Source: Xylaria sp. FL1777
Lineage: Eukaryota > Ascomycota > Sordariomycetes > Xylariales > Xylariaceae
DNA: 64,000 nt
Assembly (NCBI GenBank): GCA_022578965.1
Contig: MU400511.1
Location: forward strand, 372,001 to 436,000
Reading direction: 5' to 3'
The number at the start of each line of letters is the position of its first letter. Position 1 is the first letter of the stretch. Shown one piece after another: positions 23,325 through 34,163 of the stretch. The position numbers and the translations under genes were made by a program. The notes under the pieces were generated by a model, which ran no database searches, was not told where the DNA came from, and was given only the letters and a program-made list of their open reading frames with translations.

Positions 23325-24190
23325 ACCGTGGCAACTCCGTTACCCTATTATCTTTCTAAATTTGCTCCGCCCTCTTCCAAACGCCCTCGTTTTCCCCTCG
23401 TCCCAAGAACAAACTTTGTATCAGAAAAGCAGAGCATTCATCGCTAGATTCTCGGGGTATCAACGTCGGAAGGTGGTAGATGGCGACAACTCTAAGTTTT
23501 AGCCCATCCAGATCTTTAGAAAGGGGAATCGTTTGTTTGTCGAAAGAGCTCTAGCTATAATATACAGGGACGGGATTTTTTTCACTGTTGGGGTCACAGC
23601 TTACGTCACTGATGACTCGTAGCTGTCTTCCTTGTGCCGAAAGAGACTCGATGGTGACGAAAGGAGGAATGGGAGTAGGACCGAGATAGACACAATTGAT
23701 GAATATATCGGCCGCAGCGATCGCGCAAACAGGCCACCACGAGAAGTCTCAGCTGTCCATCTTGAGGATTGTTTCTTAGCCAAGTCCAGCCGCAAGAAAC
23801 AATCAACAGCCCCTCTGCCACATCGTCCACGGGCACCAACAACCGTAACCCGGGGTGGTTGACCGCTATCGGTACGAATCGCGGGTTCGATAGGAGATTT
23901 GATACGTTGAACCAGAACCGGGACACTATCAAAAAAGAATACTGGACCTTGAGTGACTCCTCGGTGTAAGACTTGATGTGCCCAGGACAATAGGCCTATG
24001 GCAGTGCCGGCATATCCCGCCCAATAGTCAAAAGCAGCCACTCTACGTCCAGCTTCATCGGTCAGAAACTCAAGATCATACAGCGTACTAGACTTCGCGC
24101 AAAGCGTGAGAGCTAACTGGCCCAACCATGTTGTTTCTTGAATACATGCTGGAAATGGTGTGAGGTTGCAGTCTTACTGTTCAGAGAAGG
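23325..24190 (-). pseudogene. Decayed 5'-truncated saccharopine dehydrogenase (LYS1) copy
   Basis: The minus strand encodes most of the C-terminal two thirds of a saccharopine dehydrogenase (NAD+, L-lysine-forming), the last enzyme of the fungal alpha-aminoadipate lysine pathway. Recognisable blocks in order are HFQHVFKKQHGW, STLYDLEFLTDEAGRRVAAF, TQGPV..FDSV, PRVTVVGARGRCGRGAVD, ADIFINCVYLGPTPIPPF, LRVISDVSCDPNSE and IYHLPTLIPRESSDE. Lesions are an in-frame stop at 24,115-24,113 with a frameshift between about 24,085 and 24,113, a second frameshift at about 23,720-23,727, and stops at 23,553-23,551 and 23,358-23,356. The first ~100 residues are missing. It cannot make the enzyme, so a functional LYS1 should exist elsewhere in the genome. 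Confidence 0.88.
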
Positions 24191-24399
24191 TAAGCCGGGC
24201 TCAGGAGAGATCACTTCTGGAGTAGATAAGATAACAACCTTGCCACGTGATTCACTAGCTCTGATTTCATTTCATCCATATGACAACACTTTGGGCTGCT
24301 AGACCCTATTTGTCTATTAACCTCCGCTAGGTTGGTGATTTTTTATATTCGCGCAGAACTTCCATACAACCTGGGTTCACCAAGAGTCGCTATTACCAA

Positions 24400-25633
24400 C
24401 TACAAGGTATAAATCAGCTTTCCAGCACTAACATTGTTGGCCCTCAGTTCATCAAGCCCCTTGAGAATTCCCTCAAAACCATCGCCCCCTTTGTTGACAA
24501 TAGTCCGTGGCGCTTTTAACTTTCCTTGTTCTAGGAGCTGTCGAGAAATCTCCCAGAAGGTTTTGGCAAACTCGAATTCTTCCGGTATGGGTGGAACCTC
24601 GTCGCGTAGGACGAATCGCTCGCCAAAGATCGAGTACATAAGAGTAGCATATGGCCCGTCAACTTTAGGGTTAACAGCGAGCACCTCTTTCTTGTCAACG
24701 GGTATAATGGACGCGTATTTGCCACCCTCACTGCTAAGAGACCCGGCAATTATGGTCCCACCGAAGCCAGTGCAGTCCCATGCAAGTTTTAGAGTATTGT
24801 TGGTGTACTTGCGAATATTATCCGCCACCGTTGCTGACTTATAATCGAAAACCGCATCTGCACCGAGGGACTTGAGATAATCGAAGTTATGGGGCGAAGC
24901 AGTCGCGATGACCTTCAATCCAGATAATTTGGCGAATTGAATACCGAAGATGCCAGTAGCAGTACTGCCCCCGTAGATCAGAATGTACTGATCATCCTTA
25001 GTGCTTTCGTTAGGCAGCGGCAATCCCAGAGTACGGTACAAGCCTTGGCCCTATCTAGATATCAGATGATTATATTGTGGTTGATGGTAGATAGATATTT
25101 ACCACTGTGCAGATGGAGATACCAAGAGTAGCAGCCTCTTCGTCGGGAAAATTGTCAGGGGTCTTGATCTGAACATCACCCTTCGCTACGATATAATTTG
25201 CAAATGCTCCATTCTCGTGCTGAGTTGTGTCACTACAAGGTATCAGAAATCTCAAGCTGACAAAATCAAGAACATTTAGAAAGGGTACTCACCCTCCATG
25301 TACGACGCCGCTGATTCGGTCGCCCTTTTTAAATGACTTGGTAACCTTACTGCCGACAGCTTCAACAATGCCGGCATAGTCACAGCCAATCCTCGATCCA
25401 GCATCGGTAAGTCCAAAGTCGATATGTTTCCAATCGGTAGGGTTGATCCCGACAGCATTGACTTTGATGAGAACATAATCGTCACGAAGCTTAGGAATCG
25501 GTACTTCCTGAATGGTAGCCTTACCCTTTTCGACATAAACAACTGCTTTCGTCGTCATGGTTGCGTAGAAACGAGGTAGCGTTCTGGGATATGATTTCGG
25601 AATTTGAAAGAGTTTATAAAAGGATGACCTCAT
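24400..25633 (-). CDS. Zinc-independent medium-chain (MDR) quinone/enoyl reductase-like protein, 373 aa
   Basis: Exons on the minus strand are 25633-25293, 25232-25103 and 25050-24400, in phase. It is an NAD(P)H-dependent MDR oxidoreductase. The GroES-like half runs from AVVYVEKGKATIQEVPIP through GINPTDWKHID and GCDYAGIVEAVG; the Rossmann half has ILIYGGSTATGIFGIQFAKL, VIATASPHNFDYLKSLGAD and WDCTG. The structural- and catalytic-zinc cysteines are absent, as in quinone and trans-enoyl reductases. Two in-frame starts exist: from 25,633 the leader MRSSFYKLFQIPKSYPRTLP plus RFYAT resembles a mitochondrial presequence, whereas 25,558 begins directly at MTTKAVVYVEKG. It is the leftmost gene of the probable metabolic mini-cluster. 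Substrate unknown. Confidence 0.88.
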
Positions 25634-26456
25634 ACTACTGTTGGATATCTATTTGAGGAGACTTGGAAAAAGAAGAAGCCCAGGCTACTTTATACTATCA
25701 GAGTAGGTAGTAGCTGAGGTGCATGATATCAACCTATGATTAGCATATTACAAATTCAATGAAGCTCATAGACAATTCACGACACATTAAAGGCTTACGA
25801 ATTGGGAAATAGTTCCCGAATAGCGTCATGGGTCATAACTCGCAGGTTGCGTGCCATGACCTCGCAGAACCTTGATCCATGGAATCAGGATGGTCCACAT
25901 GGAGTGATAGACGTGATTGGTTAAGTTTTGTCACCCTAGGTCTTAGTAGATAGGCACTTAATCCATCAAATGAAAGCGAGATCGGGTCTTGCCAAAAAGT
26001 AACTATAAAGACTGATTAGTAACAAAGTTAGAGGCTAGACGGAGTATTAATTAGCCGCCTCGGCGTTAGGGTATGAAAATTCTACCTTAGTTGTTAGATG
26101 AGTTTCACAGTTAGGCACCCAACAACTAGAGCAGAGAAAGCTTTGGATTGGAGCATTTATCCGGATAAAGCAATGCTGACACTCGTTATATACGGCAGTT
26201 TCGCGCTTATAGGTTATGGAGCTCGACTCTTAGCATGCATGTAATGAGGTATATTGCGAGTATGCGTTGTTAACGTCTAAGGAGAGGAGAGATACAGAGT
26301 ATTTGGGGGGTCTCTTCTTTACTATACGAAACATCTTCTTCACTCTCTTGTCATATAAATGAATAATAGACGTTGGATTATCTCCCCGGTGTTTAACAAG
26401 CTTCCGAGGGCGAAAAATAGCCTATCCTACAAGCGAGGAAGCACAGTGAAGTGAGC
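25634..26456. other. Intergenic between MDR and transaldolase-like genes
   Basis: Contains the MDR promoter and the 3' flank of the transaldolase-like gene. No gene or repeat recognised. Confidence 0.5.
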
Positions 26457-27766
26457 TCAGAGCTGTGTACCAACGAAATCCTCAAGGGCGTCTTGTTTCT
26501 CACTGAAGAGCTTTATAGCGTCATTCAATTTTTCTTCGCTCTTCCCTCCTTGGTCCCTGCTGAAAGTCAGACGCCAGGTCTTTTCGTCCCCAGCGCTAGC
26601 ACTCTCGATATCCTGCGTTTCTGAAGACACCGTTTTGAAAACCGAGCCCACGTCCCCTTCCCAAGAGCTGGCAGCCGTCTTGGAAAGCTCATGGAGGAGT
26701 GGTAGAGAAACAGTGATATGAGCAACACCCGCCAGCATCATAACTTCATGAATGGAGATGAGACTGGCCGCCATAACTTGCGTACGTTGCTCATTCCTTT
26801 TGTAAAAACTAACAGCCTTTGGTTAGTTTGATACTATGCGCAAGTTCTATGGGGTACATACCTTTGAGCCAAGGCGCCAACCTGAAAACCTTTGTTATCA
26901 TCTACGTATCTACGATAAAATTAAGATCAAAAGCCTCATAGTCTTCATACGCAAAGACTCACGATTCCTCAAAATGAACTCTGAGTTCATTTACATATAA
27001 GCCGATGTAAGTACATCCAAAATGCGAAGCTAGAATAGCTTGTGGCAGAGAGTTGACAGCAGTCGCAAGAGAGGCGATTCCCTCACTCTCTAGCTCCTTG
27101 CAAGCCTGGACACCTTCCCAAGTTGTAGGGATCTTGATGCAAAGCTTCTTGGTGTCGAAGCTTGGATCAAGATCTTTGGATATTGCGACAAGCCCTAAGC
27201 CAGTTAACTCTGAATGTGTATCATAGGCGACTAACATGTCATGGAAACTTACTTCGAGCATTCGCTAAAGTCTTTTCCGTATCATACGAGTACTTCGGAT
27301 TTGTCTGAATGTGGGAGTATCCCGTCAGGTAGGGGGCAATGCGATGTGCTAGTTTAATCGTCATTGCCTCAACTGCCACTTCATTAACGTTGACGTTGAG
27401 GAATTCATTGGTTTTTGACTTTGCATAGGCAATAGAATCCGCAATGAGTTCGTGGTTTACCAGTTTGCCCTCGGCGTCAGTTTTGATGAGCTCATTATAT
27501 GCGATGGCCTTTATCCGTAGTCAGCATTCTTACACGCTACTATTCTAGCCGGGATGCGGGGGAGTAGAGAGTCTTGACTCACTCACCTGGTTGGAAGTGC
27601 AATCGACAAATGGACCCAATTGTTTGGCAACTTGAATATGTTAGCTATGCGATACTAGACGGCGGAGTAGCTCGCTGCAACTCAAACCTTCGACATCCAA
27701 GGTATCACAATCAACCAATGAAAGGGTCCTTAGTAAATCTAAGAGTGTTTGTGGTGTTGAAGGCAT
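26457..27766 (-). CDS. Transaldolase-like enzyme, 336 aa, six exons
   Basis: Exons on the minus strand are 27766-27688, 27630-27587, 27508-27253, 27194-26963, 26909-26862 and 26808-26457, all in phase. It is a TIM-barrel transaldolase-family protein, whose members transfer a dihydroxyacetone unit through a lysine Schiff base. Family landmarks are QLGPFVDCTSNQ (the Asp of the N-terminal strand), KTLANARRL, and LCIKIPTTWEGVQACKELE with the Schiff-base Lys. The usual NLTLLFS strand is altered to SLATAVNSLPQA, and the phosphate-binding region is divergent (IGLYVNELRV, QRTQVMAASLISIHE). This points to a specialised paralogue rather than the housekeeping pentose-phosphate enzyme. The acceptor of exon 4 was chosen at 27,195 to restore ANARRLVAIS. 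It is divergently arranged with the SDR gene across a 672-bp intergenic region. Confidence 0.86.
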
Positions 27767-28438
27767 TCTGACAAGATCTAGTAGTCGTAACCTGACCGGA
27801 TATAGATGGAATGAGAAGAGGATAACCTGCAGGGAGAGTTAAGACGTAATAGAAGCTATTCAGAAGCTGGTATATATCACTGAGCTAAGTATTGATTGTG
27901 GAAGTCCGACGCGCACTGCCAAAAGTGGAAGGACTGTGCGATATCAATATTACTCGAAGTAGAAATATTCCCCGCTCCCCTGGAACGGGGCTTTGATATC
28001 TCCACACTGTAAACGTGGACCATTACCTCGTGATCGTTCGCACGAGAAGGCTTGATTGCAGTTGAACCTAGTATAAGTCAATCACTGTCGGCGAAACTTA
28101 CCTGTTAAGTATCTGCGGTTGCGGGCACAATAGCAGCCATGAGAGCATCTCCGGTAAGTAGGCGAATGAAGCTTCAATATGCACTTCGACAGACTTCTAT
28201 TTTCAAAGGTACCATTCACATGTTCTAGACTTCCGGGTTCGCTTTATTTCAAGTTGATCCGCTGTTTAAGTTAGGCGTCACGGGCTCACGATGCATAGAA
28301 ACATGAAAAAATAGCGCTGTTCACCAGATATAAATTCTTGCGTTTTCTCCGACCTCCTTCCCCTGGAGACTCTCCGACATCATCACATCTTTGCCCAGTA
28401 AGCGCTTCATAACTAATACACACATACGACGACGCATT
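27767..28438. promoter_or_regulatory. Candidate bidirectional promoter between transaldolase-like and SDR genes
   Basis: The two divergent start codons are 672 bp apart with no gene between. A direct CGGTTGCGG pair at about 28,116-28,124 is the kind of CGG-spaced word that Zn2Cys6 regulators can bind, and such a regulator is encoded just downstream of the SDR. No TATA box or transcription start can be fixed by eye. Confidence 0.4.
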
Positions 28439-29424
28439 ATGGCTTCTCGACTCTCTCAGAAAGTCGCAATTGTCACGGGATCCTCCTCCGGCGTGGGTCG
28501 TGCTATAGCCCTTGCATATGCCCGTGAGGGAGCTGCCGTTGTTTGTGCCGATTTGAACCGGGAAGCTCGAGCCGAGATCCCAGAGGAGGCAAACCTCTGT
28601 ACCGACGACGCAATTAGACAAGGAGGAGGACAAGCTATCTTTGTCAAAACAGATGTCAGCGTAGCTCGAGATTTTGAGACCTTGGTAGACACAGCTGTCA
28701 AGGAGTTTGGCCGGTTAGACATGTAAGTAATTAGCCGTCCTATTTCTATTGGTAATGAAACTCGCGCTGAATTTTGATATAGACTCGTCAACAATGCTGG
28801 CATCTCTTTGGAATCGAGCCGTCCCCCGACTAGAGTGCATGAGACACCTGAGTCAGTATGGGATACTACCATGGCTGTGAATACTAAGTCGGTATTCCTC
28901 GGATCGAAGTATGCAGTCAACCAGATGCTGCAGCAGGATAAACACAAGTCTGGACACGGAGGGTGGATTATCAACATCGCTTCGATATATGGGATCGTTG
29001 GAGGCCGAATAATCCGTAAGATCACTCACCTGTCATTTTCATATAACTGAATCCACATATACTGATCGAGTCCCAGCATCATACGCCGCATCTAAAGCAG
29101 CGGTGGTTAATCTGACTAGACAAGTTGCCCTGGACTATGCGGAGCACAAGATCCATTGTAATGTCATTTGTCCCGGGTGTAAGTACTATCATACGCCAAC
29201 TACAATAGGTAAGGCTAACGTATTGGGTATTAGACACTCAAACCGCGATTTTCAAGCACACAATCGAGAATGCGAGAACCTATGAAGAAATTGTAGCGAA
29301 GCATCCCCTGGGTCTTGGTGTCCCTGAAGACCTCGTTGGAGCAGCCGTGTTCCTCGCGACTGATGAGGCACGGTGGATTACGGGAACAAGTTTGGCGGTT
29401 GATGGTGGTTTTACTGCACAGTGA
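28439..29424 (+). CDS. Short-chain dehydrogenase/reductase (classical SDR), 269 aa
   Basis: Exons 28439-28722, 28783-29015, 29077-29178 and 29234-29424, in phase. NAD(P)-dependent oxidoreductase with cofactor motif [15 protein letters not shown] at residue 8, acidic VVCADLN at the end of beta-2 (suggesting NAD(H) preference), LVNNAGIS, the catalytic Ser in INIASIYG, the YAASK Tyr/Lys pair, and NVICPG before the substrate loop. It ends with the usual SDR tail [14 protein letters not shown]. Start at 28,439 ([14 protein letters not shown]) fits the family; an upstream ATG at 28,391 would add a non-conserved leader. Head-to-head with the transaldolase-like gene and followed by a regulator gene. 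The substrate cannot be deduced. Confidence 0.93.
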
Positions 29425-30071
29425 TAAGCAATTATCCTGACGTACGGAGTACTGTGGAGGGCACGGCCTACAACCCGATAGAGTTATAAGCCAGAACCTA
29501 ATTATTCTATAACTTCAAATCTCAAAGTTGACTATGATATAATGACCAAGGCACTAGTGAATTGGTTAGTTGGCCAAGACAGCATTATTCGTAAGAGGAC
29601 AGTGAACGAAGGAACATTGAACGCAGGAACATAGGGGCCAAGAAAATGGTACATGAAAAGCATCTCGGTGCCATAATCTAGAATGAAGCCGCTCCGACAT
29701 CGTGACTTGATGCAGGGAGGCACAGCGTCCTGCATGGCACATGTACACTGGACCCGAGTGGATGCCAGGACTGGGTTTAGTTAGGCTTATGACTAATTGG
29801 TTATAACTCGATTACCACATAAGGAAGATTTGCCCGCTCAGTCCGATGGTACACATTTCTGCCGTAATTCTTCTCACGTTTTGTCGTAGTCTTGCGGCTT
29901 TGCAAGGACAAATGGTCACAATTAAACAATTCAAGCCAGCCCCTTGTCGCTGGGAGAAAGGAGCTTCTAAGCTTCGCATTCCTTCTCGTGCCTGGTAAGG
30001 ATCTGACCGTATCGTTCCTTAGCCTCCGCTAATTAAGTAACTAGTTCTAGATGTCGATCCCTTCATAAGAA
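29425..30071. other. Intergenic, upstream of the regulator gene
   Basis: I searched this stretch for the missing first half of the Zn2Cys6 cluster (C-x2-C-x6-C) and found no convincing exon. No other feature recognised. Confidence 0.5.
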
Positions 30072-31984
30072 ATGTTGTGGCTCTCTACCTCCGATTCCTG
30101 CCTTTCGGCTGAGACTGACTATCTGGTCATAGGTGACATTAGCTCTAAAGGTTCAACATGCTCAAACTGCGAACGAGCCGACATCTCTTGTAGAGGTGGT
30201 GGCAATCAAGAATTGCGAATCCGGTTTAGCGGATTGAATCAACGTCCACGACTAACACCCGGGGAGGAGCAAAGGTCGGCCAATCTGGCACAGGCTGCTA
30301 GTCCTTTTCTGTTCTTTCAAGGCGCGGACAATCCTTGCTCCTCTGGAACTGGTCAGGATGTTCTTGAAACGAGCAGTGAGCCTCATCTGGATAGCGCGTC
30401 GCCAGCGACGTTGGCTCCAGAGCAACTCCCTGTCTCTGATCTCGAAACGTCATCATCTCGGGCCGTATCACACAGTCCCAATTTGCTGGAACGTGTTAAT
30501 CCGTCTGGAGCCTCAGCTCGAGATCTACGGTCTGAACCTCAATATATAGTCCCGGAATCACCCTCACCTTCTCAGCAGGATGCCCAAGCAGATAATGCAC
30601 CTCAACGCACACAGACACTTTGTCTTAATAGCTCAGTTCCTATTGGACATGGCTCAACTCCTGTGGTCAGATACTGGGCCACCAAGTGTAAACTACGATC
30701 GCGATTCGGCCTTGCTAATAAGGAAGCGGAACTCGTGAAGCATTTCTGGGCAGTGCTATTACCCTGGGTAGGATGAAAACCTGCCGTCACTGTAATACGT
30801 GTCACGTTGACTTTGACGTAGTTTGACTATTGTGATCCCCGGGCACATTTTCGTTCGTATATCCTAGGGACCATGCGCAGCGAACCCTGCATCCTCTTTG
30901 CTATTTTGGCGGTTTCTGCTAGGCATCTCGAAGCTATAGGGGAGGAGTACTGTAATTCTAACGAGTACGAGCGCGAGTGTCTTGGGTTAATGATACCTAT
31001 GTTCAACGATAAGGACTATATGCAAGAGCCAGACGACGGCCTTCTTGTGTCGGCAGTGCTTCTTAGATGTCTAGAAGAGATGACACGTTCGTCTGATCGC
31101 TTATTCTACTAGGGTTGACTTACTTCTACTAACTCCTACTTGAAGGCACTGATGACCATCGCTCTGCAGTAACACATACTGTGTCTGCGTCACTTTTGCT
31201 ACAAATAACCCAGCAGAACAATAATCCTTCTGACCTGAGCAATGCAACAATGGCTGTGGCATTGAGACAGGAGATTTTCATCGCAAACAGAGTGAAGCGC
31301 CCAATCGAACTAGACGGCCATAGTTGCGGCATCGACGAGTCCCTTACACCCGCACCCGACTTCATCTGGACCTTTCGAATAATGTCCCACGCGGCACGGG
31401 TCACTAACTATGCGTATAGCAGTGACCCTCGGTCTCAGACTGTCTGGGATCAACTTTGGGTATATCTCGAAGACTGGGACCGAGCACGACCATCTTCATT
31501 CAACCCTTTGAACCAATTTAACCGCGAAAGCTCCTTGGATGGATTTCCGTCGGAAAATCATAACCAGTCAGCTGATGGTAGTCAGATATTCCCCGAGATA
31601 TACTTTGTATCTGATTGTCCCGTCGCTGGGAATCAGTATCTAGAGCTCTGCAAAATACTTCTTCTAGCACACGACCCCCGGATGCCGACTCTTGGCCTAG
31701 GTCGCACAAAGTCGATACAAATCCAAGAAGACAGGATTCGGCAAGCAGTGCGAGTTGTTTGTGGAATTTGTCTATCCAACCCAGAGTTCACACCGGCGAG
31801 AATACTGGCTGGCCTGGTAATTGGAATGGCCGGCGAACTTTTCAAGGACGCGTCTGAGACGGTGCAAATGCTGGAAATTCTCTCGAAAGCTGAAAAGCAT
31901 ATAGGATGGCCGGGGATAAAAGTCAGTCCGAAACTCCAAGAATTTTGGGGTTTGGAGGGCGGGGATGAAAGATTTCCGTCTTGA
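30072..31984 (+). CDS. Zn2Cys6-type fungal transcription factor, N terminus incomplete (about 599 aa)
   Basis: Exons 30072-30767, 30822-31086 and 31146-31984, in phase. The body fits ARCA-like fungal regulators: a cluster half GSTCSNCERADISC followed by ELRIRFSG, a Ser/Pro-rich linker (residues about 60-200), and a fungal TF domain with ELVKHFWAVLLPW, FDYCDPRAHFRSYI, FAILAVSARHLEAIGEEY and LLVSAVLLRCLEEMT. Only three cysteines of the six-Cys cluster are seen (C-x2-C-x6-C); the first three, normally just upstream, were not found in any frame, and the ATG at 30,072 gives an unrelated leader. Either a small 5' exon was missed or DNA binding is impaired. By position it could regulate the SDR/transaldolase/MDR genes. 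Confidence 0.75.
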
Positions 31985-32591
31985 TGTAAAACTTCATGTT
32001 TGGCGTAGATCAGCTCGCAGTCTAGGACCGGCCATCCAGAGAGTTATATATACTACAAACTCTAAGGCGTGACTGACCTGCGATGGATTAGTATCACGAG
32101 CTAGCCTCACCAATTCAAATGGATTTCAAGTAGTGCCTGGGGGGACAGTCCTCCCCAGAGTGATAAAGATGAGCGGTGCAGGCGTTGGTGTCAGAAGGGC
32201 TATCCCAGAATGAAAGGTTTGACTTGTCTGTAGTTTGGTAGATAATAGTCAAGGCTTAATAGAGTGTTCAAATGACTCCTAGACCTGACAGTTAGGATTC
32301 ACAATTCACATGGTAGATACATGCCATAGAGCAACGAGTAATGATGCTTTCTATACCAGTCTAAGGTACCTATCTAATAATATCATATTGGTCTTCTCTT
32401 CCTATAGTATCATATACATGCGTAAAACGATCGTGATCGTCAACCCCCTTCCCCTTTGGCCTCATCACTGCTAGAATCATGACCCGCACAACATCTAAGC
32501 AGTTCCATCTCTTTCCGCGCCGGCGCAGATATGACGGACGAGGCCAATTTACCCCCTTTATACACGTGCATATCCCCTAATCTTCCACTGC
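31985..32591. other. Intergenic between two convergent genes
   Basis: 3' flanks of the regulator and of the small secreted protein gene. No gene recognised. Confidence 0.5.
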
Positions 32592-32966
32592 TTAATCGAA
32601 CGACCAGCTAACCGTAGTCCGTCCAACCGACAAGTCGACTAGCGACTGGAAGACGGTAGACGAGACATCGATCGACCCGCTAGCGCACCCGGGACACTTA
32701 TCGACGACTTTGGCGGTGGCCGTCTTCCCATCCTTGGTGATAGTGATGGTCTTGCCGCAGTTCCCGTCGTATTGCGACGGTGACAGCGCTACGACGGCCT
32801 CGCTGTCTGAGTTCGTCCCGCCGCATGCGCCTAGGCCTGGCTGGTAGTATGTGATGTCTCCCGTGAAAGTTTGGGATCGTTCGGTGATGGCGTTGTTGTT
32901 GAGGGGAGCTGCGAGGACGCTGCCTGCGACCCCGAGGGCGATCAGAATCTGAGCGAATGAAGGCAT
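32592..32966 (-). CDS. Small secreted RlpA/barwin-like double-psi beta-barrel protein, 124 aa
   Basis: Single exon. Signal peptide MPSFAQILIALGVAGSVLA, then a short propeptide-like stretch and an RlpA-like double-psi beta-barrel: GDITYYQPGLGACGGTNSDS, VVALSPSQYDGNCGKTITI, TATAKVVDKCPGCASGSIDV and SVGRTTVSWSF. Four cysteines can pair as in the barwin/expansin superfamily. Close relatives are the fungal Asp f 7-like/riboflavin-aldehyde-forming-like proteins. It is shorter than expansins, lacks the carbohydrate-binding C-terminal domain, and is probably an apoplastic wall-binding or effector-like protein. No catalytic role can be claimed. Confidence 0.92.
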   Translation of the reverse strand: MPSFAQILIALGVAGSVLAAPLNNNAITERSQTFTGDITYYQPGLGACGGTNSDSEAVVALSPSQYDGNCGKTITITKDGKTATAKVVDKCPGCASGSIDVSSTVFQSLVDLSVGRTTVSWSFD

Positions 32967-34163
32967 GTTTCTGATATGGTGATTTGTTCTAAGCGATTGT
33001 ATGAAAGAAAAGTTTGCTTGTATCCGCGGGGTACAATTTGTGTGAAGTGCGTGGGCGCAAGAGAATGTATGTAGATAGTTTATATCTTTCTATCGTCTAT
33101 TTGCTCGAGATGACTTTAAGTGATCGAATTTGTTGAAATGAATGTTGGGTGAATAATGAAGAATATTCGACCCGCGAAGTCTGCACTTAGGCTTAGCGAT
33201 TGTGAGGTTGACAACGAATGTAAGGTTAGAGATTTCCAGTATTCACATTTGCAACGTCTCGTTCTAGACTTCATATTTATACATCTGCTTCCGCACGTCA
33301 CCCTAGGATATGGCCGGTGAAACTGACCATATTGGACACAGCGTCAGTTGACGGACCACCGAGCGGCTTCAACTGAATCGTCCCCTTATCATATTCTGTT
33401 CTGCCTGGTGTATTACAGAAATTATTAGAAGCGCCTAGAGAACCACAGTGGTCTAGAATCTTTGATCGCGATTACAGTTACCTTCAGTTTAGAATGACCG
33501 ACCTATCGGAATTTCTTTAACAGGTTTAGTACCAACTGATCGTCAAGTAAACACGTGCGAGTTGAATAAACTGGGGAGGTTGTCTCACTAAACTAACTGT
33601 CAATGCAGGTACCGAATCATGTTTACTGGGTCTATGTTTTACCAGATGTTTCTAGTTAGTAACTAGTGAGATCATTGCCGTATAGCTAGTGGCTTTAGTA
33701 TTTAGTAGATACCGGAAGTTGGTTTATTCGAGTATATGCGTTTACTATTTTCACTTGCTGTAAGCGATTAGTGTTAATATTACGTCTATTGTAACCCTTT
33801 TTGATGTTCTTCTAGGATCTCGTGAGATGGGATTACCACTTTGCTATCATTAGTTTTCTTAATTATTCTTAGTGAACCATCTTATACATTTGCGTCAACA
33901 CGATATTGTCTCTGTGGACAAGTTAACGCATGTTGTTGTCGACTCGATTCACGGTTTGATAATATCCCCAGGCCTGTTTTGAAGAATCGGGAGTGGACCA
34001 GGGCGTGAAACGTGGAACTCATAATAATGACATTATATTAATGCTGTACCGCGGAGAAGCTTCTAGACCGCCTCGTTCCCATGGTATCTCGTTGTAGATC
34101 CTCCCTTACGCCGGCTTTGAATAACATGACTCGTTTCAATCCCACCTGACCTCTATGCCCACT
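32967..34163. other. Intergenic, no gene recognised
   Basis: Promoter of the small secreted protein gene on one side and 3' flank of the channel gene on the other. AT-rich; no motif or repeat stands out. Confidence 0.5.
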
